A DNA stretch of 64,000 nt. Origin: CAVPMW01 sp963706515. GTDB lineage: Bacteria; Chloroflexota; Anaerolineae; Anaerolineales; UBA4823. A program made the position numbers and the translations under genes. Under the pieces are notes generated by a model. The model was given only the letters and a program-made list of their open reading frames with translations. It made no database searches and had not been told where the DNA came from. The stretch is taken from assembly GCA_963706515.1 (NCBI GenBank), contig CAVPMW010000007.1, positions 496,001 through 560,000 on the forward strand, written 5' to 3'. Below, piece after piece: positions 7,187-16,620 of this stretch; positions within the stretch are counted from its first letter, which is position 1; each line of letters starts with the position of its first letter.

Positions 7187-8722
7187 ATGGCGCCTGATTC
7201 AGTCTTCGGGATAGATATCTTCTGGGTTTATTTCATTTACGGCCTGGCATTTTTTTGCATGGGCCTGGCTCTGGCAATTGAATCGAGCCGGGCGCCCAAC
7301 CTGGCGGAAGCCAAAGTGCTGCTGCCCCTGGCGGTCTTCGGCTTCGTGCACGGCATCCACGAATGGCTGGAAATGACGCTGCTGAAAACAGACTGGTTCA
7401 TCTCACCTGCCTCCCTCTCCTGGCTGCGCCTGGCTATCCTGACCATCTCATTCACCTCACTACTGGTCTTCGCCCTCCTGGCTCTGCGCCCCTGGGGTCA
7501 GTTCTCCACCCGCGCGATAACCCTGGCTGCGCTAGCGCTCCTGGTCTACCTCGGCTGCATGCTGCTGGTGAGCCTGGGGCTGCGCCAGAGCCAGCTCGAC
7601 TGGAGCCAGCACGCTGAGACCATGGTCCGCTACACGCTGGCCATCCCGGCGGCTCTGCTGGCGGCTTTAGCCCTGTACCTACAATCGCGCCGCTCCAGGT
7701 CTCAGGGACGCCCAGGGCTGGCGAGCAGCCTGCTGGTTGCCGCAATTTGCTTCATCGTCTATGCTTTTACTCAGGCGGTCGTCGCGCCGGCGGGAGGATT
7801 CCCGGCCAATTACCTCAATGCCTTGAGTTTTGCAAGTATCACCGGGTTCCCGGTGCAGCTCCTGCGGGCGGCGCTGGCCGTGCTGATTACGTTCAGCATG
7901 CTCCGGGCGACCCAAATATTGGAACGCGAGCGCGAGCAAGAGCTGCAAGCCGCCCAAACTGCCCGCCTGCAGGCTTTGGAGCAGATGCGGCAGGAGATGA
8001 GCGCCCGCGCCGCAATGCGCCAGGAGCTGCTGCGGCGGACTGTCCTGGCTCAGGAGGAGGAGCGCAGCCGTATCGCCCGCGAGCTGCACGACGACACCGC
8101 CCAGCTTTTGACAGCCTTTTCATATAACCTGGCTGCACTCAAAGAATCCGTCCCCAACTCGCCAAAAACGAACGAACTGGTCGCCAGGTTGCAGGCGCTG
8201 CGCCAGCAGATGTCGCAGGGCATATACCGCATGGTGCATGACCTGCGCCCGGCGCAGCTCGACGATCTGGGGCTGGTAGCCGCCTTGCACGCTCTCACGG
8301 AAGAGGACCAGAAACGCCTGGGCTTGCAGGTAAAAATGCAGGTAGCCGGTACGCCTCAGCGTTTGGACCCGCTGGCTGAAACCGTCCTGTTCCGGGTCGC
8401 CCAGGAAGCGCTTACGAATGTGGCGCGCCACGCTCAAGTCAAAGGAGCCGAGCTGCAGCTGTCCTTTACACCCGCCCAGGTAGTCCTGCGCGTCCAGGAT
8501 CACGGCATTGGTATGTATGGCACGGAGCAGAACCACCTGGATCGGGGGGTTGGGCTGGCCACGATGCGCGAGCGAGCCGAATCGGTCGGTGGTGAATTGA
8601 CGATCGCGGCTGCGCCCGGCGCTGGAACTGAGATTAAATTGGTAGTTCCCATCGCCAGTGAGGCTGACCTTAGCGGTAAGGAGAAGGGCAATGGATCGAA
8701 TCCGGATCATGTTGGTGGATGA
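7187..8722 (+). CDS. Membrane sensor histidine kinase, NarL/DegS type (HisKA_3)
   Basis: 511 aa. About seven hydrophobic segments fill residues 8-240 (e.g. FWVYFIYGLAFFCMGLALAI), with little extracytoplasmic sequence, suggesting sensing in or near the membrane. A coiled-coil follows (EREREQELQAAQTARLQALE), then the HisKA_3 dimerisation box EEERSRIARELHDDTAQLL with phospho-acceptor His301, and an ATPase domain with N box ALTNVARHA, G1 QDHGIGM and G2 GVGLATMRERAES. It should phosphorylate the response regulator whose ATG (8691) overlaps this gene's 3' end by 32 nt, so the pair is translationally coupled. The signal is unknown. Its position just upstream of the cytochrome maturation genes hints at respiratory control; that is inference. 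Confidence 0.93.
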   Translation: MAPDSVFGIDIFWVYFIYGLAFFCMGLALAIESSRAPNLAEAKVLLPLAVFGFVHGIHEWLEMTLLKTDWFISPASLSWLRLAILTISFTSLLVFALLALRPWGQFSTRAITLAALALLVYLGCMLLVSLGLRQSQLDWSQHAETMVRYTLAIPAALLAALALYLQSRRSRSQGRPGLASSLLVAAICFIVYAFTQAVVAPAGGFPANYLNALSFASITGFPVQLLRAALAVLITFSMLRATQILEREREQELQAAQTARLQALEQMRQEMSARAAMRQELLRRTVLAQEEERSRIARELHDDTAQLLTAFSYNLAALKESVPNSPKTNELVARLQALRQQMSQGIYRMVHDLRPAQLDDLGLVAALHALTEEDQKRLGLQVKMQVAGTPQRLDPLAETVLFRVAQEALTNVARHAQVKGAELQLSFTPAQVVLRVQDHGIGMYGTEQNHLDRGVGLATMRERAESVGGELTIAAAPGAGTEIKLVVPIASEADLSGKEKGNGSNPDHVGG

Positions 8723-9380
8723 CCACGAGGTGGTGCGCGCCGGGCTTAGGTCCTATCTGGAGGCCCAGCCCGGTCTGGAAGTGATCGCCGAAGCAGGCGA
8801 TGGTCTGCAGGCGCTCGAGCTCTCCCAGGTCAGCGAGCCAGACGTAATCGTGATGGACATTACCATGCCCAGGATGGATGGCCTGGAGGCAACCCGGCGC
8901 CTGCATGCCTCCTCGCCCGGCTTCAAGGTGCTGGCGCTCACCGTACACGAGGGCAAGCAGTATTTTTTCGAAATGCTGGCTGCCGGCGCTTCCGGGTATA
9001 TCACCAAACAGGCCGGAGCCGATGAGCTGGTTGCCGCGATCCGGGCTGTGGCGGCGGGACAGGTGTATCTGCAGCCCACCCTGGCGCGCTGGCTGCTGGA
9101 GGACTACCAGCGCCTGGCTGCCAGGCTCAACGAGGAGCACACCCCGGAGTACTCCGGAAAAGAGGCGGCTGTCGGTCTGGAAGTCCTCACCGCGCGCGAG
9201 GTGCAGGTCCTCGAGCTGGTAGCGGAGGGCTATTCCGCCTCTGAGATCGGTAAAAAGCTCGAAATCAGCCCGAAAACCGTCTCTCGCCATCGCGAGCACA
9301 TGATGAAAAAATTGAACATGCACACCAGCGTCGATCTGACCCGGTTTGCCATTCGCGCCGGGCTGGTGGGGGTCGAGTGA
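8691..9380 (+). CDS. NarL/FixJ-family response regulator
   Basis: 229 aa from ATG 8691, chosen because it has a Shine-Dalgarno AAGGAGAAGGG (8679-8688); an upstream start in the same frame lies inside the kinase. The receiver domain shows IMLVDDHEVVRAG, phosphoacceptor Asp56 in VIVMDITMPRMDG, the Thr switch in ALTVHEG and Lys in GYITKQAG. The C-terminal LuxR-type HTH reads LTAREVQVLELVAEGYSASE, then IGKKLEISPKTVSRHR. The cognate kinase is immediately upstream and overlapping. Probably a transcriptional activator. About 120 nt separate it from ccmE, so it could control that locus, but no operator is identified. Confidence 0.94.
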   Translation: MDRIRIMLVDDHEVVRAGLRSYLEAQPGLEVIAEAGDGLQALELSQVSEPDVIVMDITMPRMDGLEATRRLHASSPGFKVLALTVHEGKQYFFEMLAAGASGYITKQAGADELVAAIRAVAAGQVYLQPTLARWLLEDYQRLAARLNEEHTPEYSGKEAAVGLEVLTAREVQVLELVAEGYSASEIGKKLEISPKTVSRHREHMMKKLNMHTSVDLTRFAIRAGLVGVE

Positions 9381-9500
9381 CTGCCTTTCTCATGCGATAT
9401 TCCCAGCATTCTCAGGTTTTATTAATCTTGGTGTGACAGAATTGCCATTGGTTAAGCCATCGGCTGACATTATTGACTTTAAATGCCCGGAGGAAAATGC

Positions 9501-10022
9501 ATGGAACCAGCGGAGAAACAAAAAGCCAGCTCGGGAAATCGGATCAAGTTTATCATTGGCGGCTTGCTGATTGTTGCCGCGATTGGTTACCTGATTGCAA
9601 CATCTACCAAAGCCAGTGCGCAGTATTTTCTAACCATATCGGAATTAAATGGAAAAAGGGATACAGTTCAAGGCCGGGACCTGCGCATATCCGGAGCAGT
9701 GGTCGGCGATTCTATACAATACGATTCTCAAAATCTGAAACTCACTTTTCTCATTGCGGATATTCCTGGTGATAACAAAGAGATCGACGCCCAGGGCGGC
9801 CTGGCAAAGGTCCTGCACCAGGCGGTGATCGATTCCAACCGGCCGCGCTTGCAGATCGTTTACGACGGCGTCAAGCCCGACTTGCTGCGCAATGAAGCTC
9901 AAGCGATCGTCACCGGTCAGATTGGCCCGGATGGAGCCTTCCACGCCAACGAGCTTCTGCTCAAGTGCCCCACAAAATATGAAGAGGCCGTTCCACAGCA
10001 GGTCGACCAGAATTCTGGCTAG
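9501..10022 (+). CDS. ccmE: Heme chaperone CcmE, CxxxY (cysteine) type
   Basis: 173 aa. CcmE takes heme from the CcmABCD complex, binds it covalently outside the membrane and passes it to CcmF/H for attachment to apocytochrome c. One N-terminal anchor (FIIGGLLIVAAIGYLIA, residues 17-33) and an OB-fold domain (RDLRISGAVVGDSIQY, ITGQIG-like strand) are visible. The heme site, normally HxxxY, is here Cys156-P-T-K-Tyr160 within ELLLKCPTKYEE, so this is the cysteine variant known from archaea and some anaerobic bacteria. ATG 9501 is preferred over 9483 because GGAGGAAAA lies at 9489-9497. First gene of the ccm locus. Confidence 0.93.
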   Translation: MEPAEKQKASSGNRIKFIIGGLLIVAAIGYLIATSTKASAQYFLTISELNGKRDTVQGRDLRISGAVVGDSIQYDSQNLKLTFLIADIPGDNKEIDAQGGLAKVLHQAVIDSNRPRLQIVYDGVKPDLLRNEAQAIVTGQIGPDGAFHANELLLKCPTKYEEAVPQQVDQNSG

Positions 10023-10138
10023 TCGAACCGTGGTCGATCCAACTCTGGCCCTTCCACCTAATTCTCAGAAGCGTCTGCTGCTCAGATACCGGGCAACGGA
10101 CGTTTCGTCTTGGCAGCTTTAGCGGTAGCGGAGACTTT

Positions 10139-12196
10139 ATGGTTGCTAATTTTGGGTTTGGTGCATTATTCATCGCCTTCCTGGTCTCGATCTATGGCGC
10201 TGGCGCCGCGGCTTATGGAGCGATCAAGAACCAGCAGCGCTGGATTGACAGCGCCCGCCTGGCGATGCTGCTCACTTTCCCGCTCATCACCGTCTCAGCG
10301 CTATGCTTGATCACTTTGCTGCTTACCGGGCGATATGAATATGAATTCGTCGCATCCGTGACCAGCAGCAGCATGCCGTTATATCTGCGCATCACGGCTT
10401 TATGGGGCGGTCAGGCGGGCTCGCTGGTCTTCTGGGCCTGGCTGATGTCTGCTTTCGCCTCGGCGGTAACCTTGCGCAAATGGGATCGTGATCGCGAATT
10501 CCTGCCGTGGGTGATCGTGGTCGCCCTGGTCACACTGACTTTCTTCCTGATCCTGATTATCTTCTTCGAGAACCCGTTCCGGGCCATCTGGCAGACGCCG
10601 GGCGGGATCGCCCTGGCAATGCTGCCGTCCGGCAGGCGCATCGCTCGTGGTGCAGCCAGACGGGCGCGGTCTTAACCCGCTGCTGCGGCATCCCGGCATG
10701 ATCATCCACCCCCCGATGCTGTACCTGGGCTTTGTTTCCTTCGTCATCCCTTTTGCCTTCGCCATGGCGGCCTTGATCACCGGGCGGACAGATGACCGCT
10801 GGATCCGCCTGACCCGCCGCTGGACGCTGGTCGCCTGGCTGTTCCTCTCCCTGGGGTTGATCCTGGGCATGCGCTGGGCGTACGACGTGCTCGGCTGGGG
10901 CGGTTACTGGGGCTGGGACCCGGTGGAGATTGCCGCCTTCATGCCCTGGCTGGCTGGCACAGCTTTTCTGCATTCGGTGATGATCCAGGAAAAACGCGGG
11001 ATGCTGAAACACTGGAATATGATCCTGATCATCCTGACCTACGCCCTGGTGATCTTCGGCACCTTCCTGACCCGCTCCGGTGTGCTCTCATCGGTGCATG
11101 CCTTCGCCCAGAGCGCAATCGGACCGCTGTTCTTTGGCTTCATCGGCCTGACATTCATCATATCGCTCAGCCTCTTGCTGCGCCGCTGGGATGATCTCAA
11201 GTCGGAAGCCCAGATGACCTCCATGCTCTCTCGCGAGGCGCTTTTCCTCCTGAACAACCTGCTCTTCATGGGCATCCTGGTAGTTTGCTTCTGGGGCGTC
11301 ATCTTCCCGCTGATCTCCGAGCTGGTCACCGGGCAAAAGGTGACCGTCGGCCCGCCGTTCTACCAGCGCGCCACCGGACCTTTGTTCGCCGGGCTTGCTG
11401 CTTTTAATGGGCATCGCACCTCTCGCTGCCTGGAAGCACTCGACGATCAAGTCGCTAGGCCGGTCAGCCTGGAAACCGCTGCTGATCGCCGCATTTTTCC
11501 CCATAGGGGCATTCCTGAGCGGTATCCGCAATATCGCGGCTTTTGTCGGCTTCTATCTGGTCGGCTTCGTCATCGCCGTTGTCGCTTACGAATTCTTGCG
11601 CGGCACCCGGGCGCGGCATGCGCAGCAGCAGTGAGAACGCCTTCAAAGCGCTGGGGCACCTGGTGGAGCGCAACCGCCGCCGCTATGGAGGCTATATCAT
11701 CCACCTGGGCGTCGTCTGCATGGCGCTCGGAGTGATCGGCATCGAGCTGTTCCAGACCCAGACCCAGGGGAGCATTCCCCAGGGCGGCGAGCTCACTCTA
11801 GGACAGTATACGATCCGCTACGATTCCCTGGCGCAGTTCGATGTGGTGGATAACCGCAACGTCGCCCGGGCGGTCGTCAGTGTATTTAAGAATGGGAAGT
11901 ACGTTGGCGAGCTGCATCCCCGCCGGGATTTTTATTACGAGTCGCAGCAGCAGATGACGATCCCTGGCGTACGCAGCACGATGGAAGATGATCTGTACGT
12001 CTTGCTGGTAGACTGGCAGTCGATCTCCTCACAGGGAGCAACCTTTAAAGTATTCCACAACCCGCTGGTCAACTGGCTGTGGCTGGGCGGTTTCATATTT
12101 ATCTTCGGCACACTGATCGCCGCCTGGCCGGATAAAGACCCGGAGTACGAGAAAGCACGCGTGCCCGCCTCAAAGTTAGCTCCAGCCAAAGCCTGA
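10139..12196 (+). CDS. ccmF: Cytochrome c heme lyase subunit CcmF (three frame slips)
   Basis: About 685 aa, the normal CcmF length, when three slips (near 10640, 11390 and 11630) are bridged. CcmF is the multi-spanning subunit that joins heme from CcmE to CxxCH cysteines. Visible landmarks: N-terminal LRITALWGGQAGSLVFWAWL, the P-rich join to DGRGLNPLLRHPGMIIHPP, the tryptophan-rich WWD motif YDVLGWGGYWGWDPVEIAAF, FGTFLTRSGVLSSVHAFA, then AAFFPIGAFLSGIRNIAAF, and a C-terminal periplasmic domain (GGELTLGQYTIRYDSLAQF) closed by WLWLGGFIFIFGTLIAAWP. Every segment is conserved, which argues for sequencing slips instead of decay. Follows ccmE by 116 nt and precedes ccmH. Confidence 0.95.
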
Positions 12197-12215
12197 GCCG
12201 GGATTGTAATAATTG

Positions 12216-12728
12216 ATGAAGATCTCTCGTCACCTCGAAATCCTCCTGCTGGTCGCCTGGTCGGCAGCCATCCTGCTGGTAGTGGTCGGCAGACCGGTTG
12301 CAGCCCTCGGGCAGGCCCCACAGCCGCCTCAGCCGAGCGACGACCAGGTTAATGCGATCGCCAGACAGCTCTACTGCCCGGTATGTGAGAACATCCCCCT
12401 GGACGTCTGCCCGACCCAGGCCTGTATGCAGTGGCGCGAGTTGATCCGCGAGAAGCTGGGCGCGGGATGGACCGAGCAGCAAATTAAGGACTATTTCGTC
12501 CAGCAATATGGTGACCGGGTATTAGCCACCCCTCCGCCGCGGGGCTTGAACTGGCTGGCTTATATCCTGCCTCCGGTGTTAATCCTCCTGGGAGCATATA
12601 TCCTTTACCGGGTGCTGCTCAGCTGGAAGCGCGCCGCTGCCCCGCCCGGCGCGCAGCCCCCTGAAACCCCGCCGGCTTCCCAGGACGAATACGTCGCCCG
12701 CCTGGAAGAAGAGCTGCGCAAATCCTAA
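12216..12728 (+). CDS. ccmH: CcmH-family thioreductase/heme-lyase subunit with four cysteines
   Basis: 170 aa. CcmH keeps the apocytochrome CxxCH cysteines reduced. The protein has a signal/anchor (residues 8-30), the family core QLYCPVCENIPLDVCPTQAC (C54, C57, C65, C70) followed by MQWRELIREKLGAGWTEQQI and YGDRVLATPP, a C-terminal membrane span (LAYILPPVLILLGAYILY) and a Pro-rich tail. Canonical CcmH has only the LRCxxC pair; here Arg is replaced by Tyr and a second C-x4-C pair is added. ATG 12216 is preceded in frame by a TTG, so the start could be one codon earlier. Starts 19 nt after ccmF. Confidence 0.9.
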   Translation: MKISRHLEILLLVAWSAAILLVVVGRPVAALGQAPQPPQPSDDQVNAIARQLYCPVCENIPLDVCPTQACMQWRELIREKLGAGWTEQQIKDYFVQQYGDRVLATPPPRGLNWLAYILPPVLILLGAYILYRVLLSWKRAAAPPGAQPPETPPASQDEYVARLEEELRKS

Positions 12729-12753
12729 AATAAAATAGCTGAGAGAGAAGAGA

Positions 12754-13326
12754 ATGACTGATGAAATCGCCCAGACGGTAGAGACGGCTCCCCCGAAGAG
12801 AGGGATCCGCTGGGGACGCCTGCTTGCCTGGGGAGTCCTGACCCTGTTTTTGGTCATCCTTGCCCTTGGGTTGCTGCGCACCCAGCAGGGACCCGTGCTC
12901 GTCGGGCAAAATTCCCCGATGTTTACCCTGACCACATTCGATGGGCAACCCATAAACATGAAGGACTTGCAGGGTAAAGTGGTCGTGGTGAATTTCTGGG
13001 CATCCTGGTGCAAACCCTGTGAGCAAGAAGCGGCTGACCTGGAATCAGCCTGGCAATATTACAAACCGAACGGGAATGTGGTCTTTTTAGGCGTGGATTA
13101 CGTCGATACGGAACCCGAAGCGAAGGGATATCTGCAGAAGTTCAAAATCACCTACCCGAACGGGGCCGACCTGGGAACCCGGATATCGCAGGCTTACCGG
13201 ATTCGCGGCGTTCCGGAAACCTATATCATAAGTCCGCAAGGCAAGCTGGCGTACGTCCAGATCGGTCCATTCGATTCTCTCGCTCACATTCAAAGCACGA
13301 TCGACCCCCTGCTCAGCCCGCAATAG
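12754..13326 (+). CDS. ccmG: Membrane-tethered thioredoxin-like protein, CcmG/ResA type
   Basis: 190 aa. A single span (residues 22-41, LLAWGVLTLFLVILALGLL) anchors an extracytoplasmic thioredoxin domain: GQNSPMFTLTTFDGQPIN, the active site FWASWCKPCEQE (C86/C89), LGVDYVDTEPEAKGYL and the cis-Pro loop YRIRGVPETYIISPQGK. This fits CcmG/ResA/TlpA proteins that reduce apocytochrome c or CcmH. Preceded by a Shine-Dalgarno-like AGAGAGAAGAG and located 25 nt after ccmH, so it belongs to the same operon. Intact reading frame. Confidence 0.93.
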   Translation: MTDEIAQTVETAPPKRGIRWGRLLAWGVLTLFLVILALGLLRTQQGPVLVGQNSPMFTLTTFDGQPINMKDLQGKVVVVNFWASWCKPCEQEAADLESAWQYYKPNGNVVFLGVDYVDTEPEAKGYLQKFKITYPNGADLGTRISQAYRIRGVPETYIISPQGKLAYVQIGPFDSLAHIQSTIDPLLSPQ

Positions 13327-13332
13327 ACCCAG

Positions 13333-13893
13333 ATGGATATCGGCTCAATTCTTATCATCCTCGCCTTGCTGGTCCTGGTGGTCTTGTTCGTGGGCCGGCC
13401 GCTGTTCGAAAAACAAACCTCGCCCGCGAGCGAGCAGGCGGAAAAGCAGGAGCACGACCTTTCGGCGCAGCTGGCCGAGCGCGACCGCATATTGAACGCC
13501 TTACGTGAGCTCGATTTCGACTATGCTCTGGGAAAGATTCCTCCGGAAGATTACCCGGCTCAACGGGCGCAGCTCGTCCAAGAAGGTGTGGATGTCTTGC
13601 GCAAGCTGGATGAGCTCCAGGACGTGGCAGGACAGGCAGACCTGGACGCCCGCATCGAAGCCGAAGTTGCCCGCCGCCGGGCTGATCTTGCCCGGCAGCC
13701 GTCGCTCGCCGTTCCAGCTGGAGCGGCAGCGGCAGGCATGGTTGCGGTCGGTGCAGACGACGATCTGGAAGTGATCCTGGCTCAACGCCGGCGGCAGCGC
13801 CAGGAGAGAGCCGCCGGCTTCTGTCCGCAGTGCGGCGGGCCAGTACAAATATCCGACCGGTTTTGCCCGAAGTGCGGCGCAACGCTGAAATAA
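13333..13893 (+). CDS. CcmI-like membrane protein with C-terminal zinc ribbon
   Basis: 186 aa. An N-terminal span (ILIILALLVLVVLFVG) is followed by a helical segment RDRILNALRELDFDYALGKI with PPEDYPAQRAQLVQEGVDVL, the pattern seen at the start of CcmI (which hands apocytochrome c to the heme lyase). An acidic/Ala-rich linker leads to a C-terminal zinc ribbon, CPQCGGPVQISDRFCPKCG. It follows ccmG by 6 nt. The location supports a role in presenting apocytochrome, but the zinc ribbon is not part of classical CcmI and would lie in the cytoplasm if the topology is N-out. A similar helical motif recurs at the C-terminus of the next protein. Confidence 0.75.
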   Translation: MDIGSILIILALLVLVVLFVGRPLFEKQTSPASEQAEKQEHDLSAQLAERDRILNALRELDFDYALGKIPPEDYPAQRAQLVQEGVDVLRKLDELQDVAGQADLDARIEAEVARRRADLARQPSLAVPAGAAAAGMVAVGADDDLEVILAQRRRQRQERAAGFCPQCGGPVQISDRFCPKCGATLK

Positions 13894-13955
13894 AGGTGGA
13901 CTGAAACCCTGCACAATTTTAGTAAGCATCCTCCCCTGTGCAATTCCTTTCAACT

Positions 13956-15899
13956 ATGACCAACTGGTACAAACTGCCTCTATTTATCTGTCTGATGCTG
14001 CCTCTGGCAGCCTGCTCATTCTCTCTGGCGTCCGACATTACTCCCCCGCCGAATGCTGTGCAGGTCTCACTGGAACAAACCATGCCTCCTCCAGCTACCG
14101 GGCCGGCTTATCCCTTCGTCCCTCCCGACCCGGCCGCCGGCGCCGCGATTTTCAGCGAAAAGTGTTCCCCCTGTCACGGAGATACAGGACAGGGAGATGG
14201 TCCGCGGGCAGCCCAGCTGCCCAACCCGGTCCCCGCACTGGGCTCGGCTGACGTAGCCAGAAATTCAACTCCCGCCCAATGGTACCAGATGGTCTCGCAA
14301 GGCAATCTGGAGCGCTTCATGCCGCCGTTTGCCAGCCTCTCCAATCCCGAGCGCTGGAACGTGGTCGCCTATGCGTTAAGTTTGAGCGCTTCAAAAGACT
14401 CGGTCGCACAGGGTAAGCAGCTGTACGCGCAGAACTGCGCCGAATGCCATGGCGAGCATGGGAAGGGAGACGGGCCGAAAGCTGCTGGCATGGCAAACCC
14501 GCCGGCGGACTTCACGGACCAGGAATGGATGGCTAATAAATCCGCGGCAGACTTTACGGCTGCCATTCAGAACGGTAAGGGCGCGGATATGCCTGCTTTC
14601 GGGGACAAGCTAGACGAGGCTCAAGTCTGGGAGCTGAGCGACTATTTGCGCTCCCTCTCTTTTGGTCCGGCAGCCGGCGGCGCCGTCGCTCAGGTGACTC
14701 CTGTGCCCTCAGGGACTCCAGGGACCGGCACGGCAGGAGCCGGGACGGCTGAAGCCGCCACTGCCCCGGCCACCCAGGCTGCGGCCGCGTCGACCGGCAA
14801 GATCAGCGGAGTGGTGACGAATACCAGCGGTGGGGATATCCCGGCTGGAGCGGAAGTCACCTTGCACGGCTTCGACAACATGCAGGCTGTCATCACCCAG
14901 ACGACCACAATTGCCACGGATGGCACGTACACCTTTGAAAATATTGAAATGCCCTCGAACCGCTCGTTCCTTACTACGGTGGGTTATAAAGGGACGACAT
15001 ACGGCTCCGAGATCGGCGTGGTGCAATCCGGTTCTCAAGAGCTGAGCCTGCCTATCCAGGTCTATGAAACCACCACTGACCAATCTGTGCTCAATGTCGA
15101 CCGCCTGCACATGTTTTTCGAATTCCCTGACGAGAATACGATCCGGGTGGTCCAGCTCTATATCATCTCGAACCTCAGCGACAAAACCCTCGTTCCGGCA
15201 CAAGCGGGCGGCACAACTGTCAACTTTGAGCTGCCTCAGGGCGCAGCCAACCTCGAGTTTCAGGATGGCGCTTTAGGCGAGCGCTATATTAAGACGGCGG
15301 CCGGGTTTGGAGATACCATCCCGGTCCATCCTGGGACGAGCAATTACCAGATGATATTCACTTACACCCTGCCGTACAAGCGCAAGCTGGATCTGGTTCA
15401 GCCGGCGGCTGTCCCGGCAGACGCGGTCGTCGTTTTGGTGCCGGAAGGGGGAGTGAAAGTCAACGGTTCGGGCGTCCAGGATGCAGGTGTGCGTGACTTG
15501 CAAGGGACGACGTACCACATGTACAATTATCCAGCCCTGAAGGCAGGCGAATCTCTCCGCATGACCGTCTCCGGTCGCCCTTCGGCGGGTCCAGTGGTAA
15601 GCACGGGCTCCACCTCCAACCTCTTAGTAGGAATTGGCGCCATGGGCATCGTCTTGATCGTGGCAGGGGTCTGGCTGTTTGCGCGCAGCCGGGTCAATAA
15701 GCCTGCTGAAGAGGGTGAGCAAGACCAGGGATTCGTTAGCGCGACTTCCACTGAGAACCCGGACACCATCATGGATGCGATCCTGGCCCTGGATGACCTG
15801 TACCAGGCAGGTGAGCTGCCGGAGGAGGCTTACCGTCTGCGCCGCGCTGAGCTGAAGGATAAGCTCAAAGCGATGATGGGGAACCCGAAGGCGGGCTGA
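13956..15899 (+). CDS. Diheme cytochrome c lipoprotein with beta-sandwich domain and C-terminal anchor
   Basis: 647 aa from ATG 13956, chosen because it gives a clean lipoprotein signal peptide (KLPLFICLMLPLAAC, lipidated Cys20); an in-frame GTG at 13938 would only extend it. Two cytochrome c domains follow: C70-S-P-C-H74 with axial Met122 (RFMPPF) and C161-A-E-C-H165 with Met212 (ADMPAF). A Thr/Ala/Pro linker leads to a carboxypeptidase-regulatory-like beta-sandwich (KISGVVTNTSGGDIPAGAEV), a further beta-rich region, a span (LLVGIGAMGIVLIVAGVWLF) and a cytoplasmic SHOCT/CcmI-like tail (DLYQAGELPEEAYRLRRAEL). It is the likely client of the surrounding Ccm machinery and a candidate electron carrier on the outer face. 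Confidence 0.9.
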   Translation: MTNWYKLPLFICLMLPLAACSFSLASDITPPPNAVQVSLEQTMPPPATGPAYPFVPPDPAAGAAIFSEKCSPCHGDTGQGDGPRAAQLPNPVPALGSADVARNSTPAQWYQMVSQGNLERFMPPFASLSNPERWNVVAYALSLSASKDSVAQGKQLYAQNCAECHGEHGKGDGPKAAGMANPPADFTDQEWMANKSAADFTAAIQNGKGADMPAFGDKLDEAQVWELSDYLRSLSFGPAAGGAVAQVTPVPSGTPGTGTAGAGTAEAATAPATQAAAASTGKISGVVTNTSGGDIPAGAEVTLHGFDNMQAVITQTTTIATDGTYTFENIEMPSNRSFLTTVGYKGTTYGSEIGVVQSGSQELSLPIQVYETTTDQSVLNVDRLHMFFEFPDENTIRVVQLYIISNLSDKTLVPAQAGGTTVNFELPQGAANLEFQDGALGERYIKTAAGFGDTIPVHPGTSNYQMIFTYTLPYKRKLDLVQPAAVPADAVVVLVPEGGVKVNGSGVQDAGVRDLQGTTYHMYNYPALKAGESLRMTVSGRPSAGPVVSTGSTSNLLVGIGAMGIVLIVAGVWLFARSRVNKPAEEGEQDQGFVSATSTENPDTIMDAILALDDLYQAGELPEEAYRLRRAELKDKLKAMMGNPKAG

Positions 15900-15906
15900 G
15901 CCGGTT

Positions 15907-16618
15907 ATGGTGATCGAAGTACATAAGCTGGTCAAACGCTTTGGTGCGAAGACCGTCTTGCGCGGCCTGGATTTCCAGGTCGATGAAGGTGAGTTCGTGG
16001 CAATCCTGGGACCGAACGGCGCCGGGAAGACGACCTTCCTGCGTATCCTAGCTTCGCTTTCCCGCCCCGGGGCAGGGAGCGTGCGGGTTGCCGGATACCG
16101 CCTGCCAGACCACGCTGCCCATGTCCGCCAGCGTCTGGGTGTGGTTTCGCACCTGCCGCTGCTGTACGGCGACCTGACTGCTGAGGAGAACCTGACTTTC
16201 TTTGGGAAGATGTACGGCGTCCCAACGCCTGGAAAAGCGTATTGCTGAAGTCCTCAGCCTGGTCGGGTTGAGCCAGAGGCGGCGTGACCTGGTGCGCACT
16301 TTTTCGCGCGGCATGCAGCAGCGCCTGGCGATTGGCAGAGCCGTCCTGCACGACCCGGAGATCATGCTCTTCGACGAGCCGCATACCGGGCTGGACCAGG
16401 ATGCCAGCAGCATGCTGGATGGGGTCCTGCGCGAAGTGGCGGCTCGCGGGCGCACGGTCGTGATGACCTCGCACGACCTGCTGCGCGTTGCCGACCTTGC
16501 CACGCGGTTTGACATCCTCTCGCGCGGGACGATTGCCGGGTCCGTGAGCCGTGAGGGCCTCCAGCCCGACGCCCTGCTCGCATTCTATCGAGAGACTATC
16601 CAGCCGGCGGTGAATTAG
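15907..16618 (+). CDS. ccmA: Heme-exporter ABC ATPase CcmA (one frame slip)
   Basis: About 237 aa across a slip near 16220-16240. CcmA hydrolyses ATP in the CcmABCD complex to release holo-CcmE. Walker A is GPNGAGKTTFLRIL, the Q-loop region GVVSHLPLLYGDLTAEENL, the signature is the atypical FSRGMQQRLAIGRA, Walker B IMLFDEPHTGLD, and the H-loop VVMTSHDLLRVADLA. ATG 15907 is 7 nt after the cytochrome stop; the gene ends 2 nt before ccmB. Without the context it would be a generic ABC ATPase; ccmB and ccmC directly downstream fix the assignment. Confidence 0.93.
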
Positions 16619-16620
16619 TT

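Noticed and set aside
10139..12196. Programmed frameshifting in ccmF and other split genes
   Set aside because: No shared slippery sequence at the breaks, and slips occur in both directions in unrelated genes; sequencing indels explain them better.
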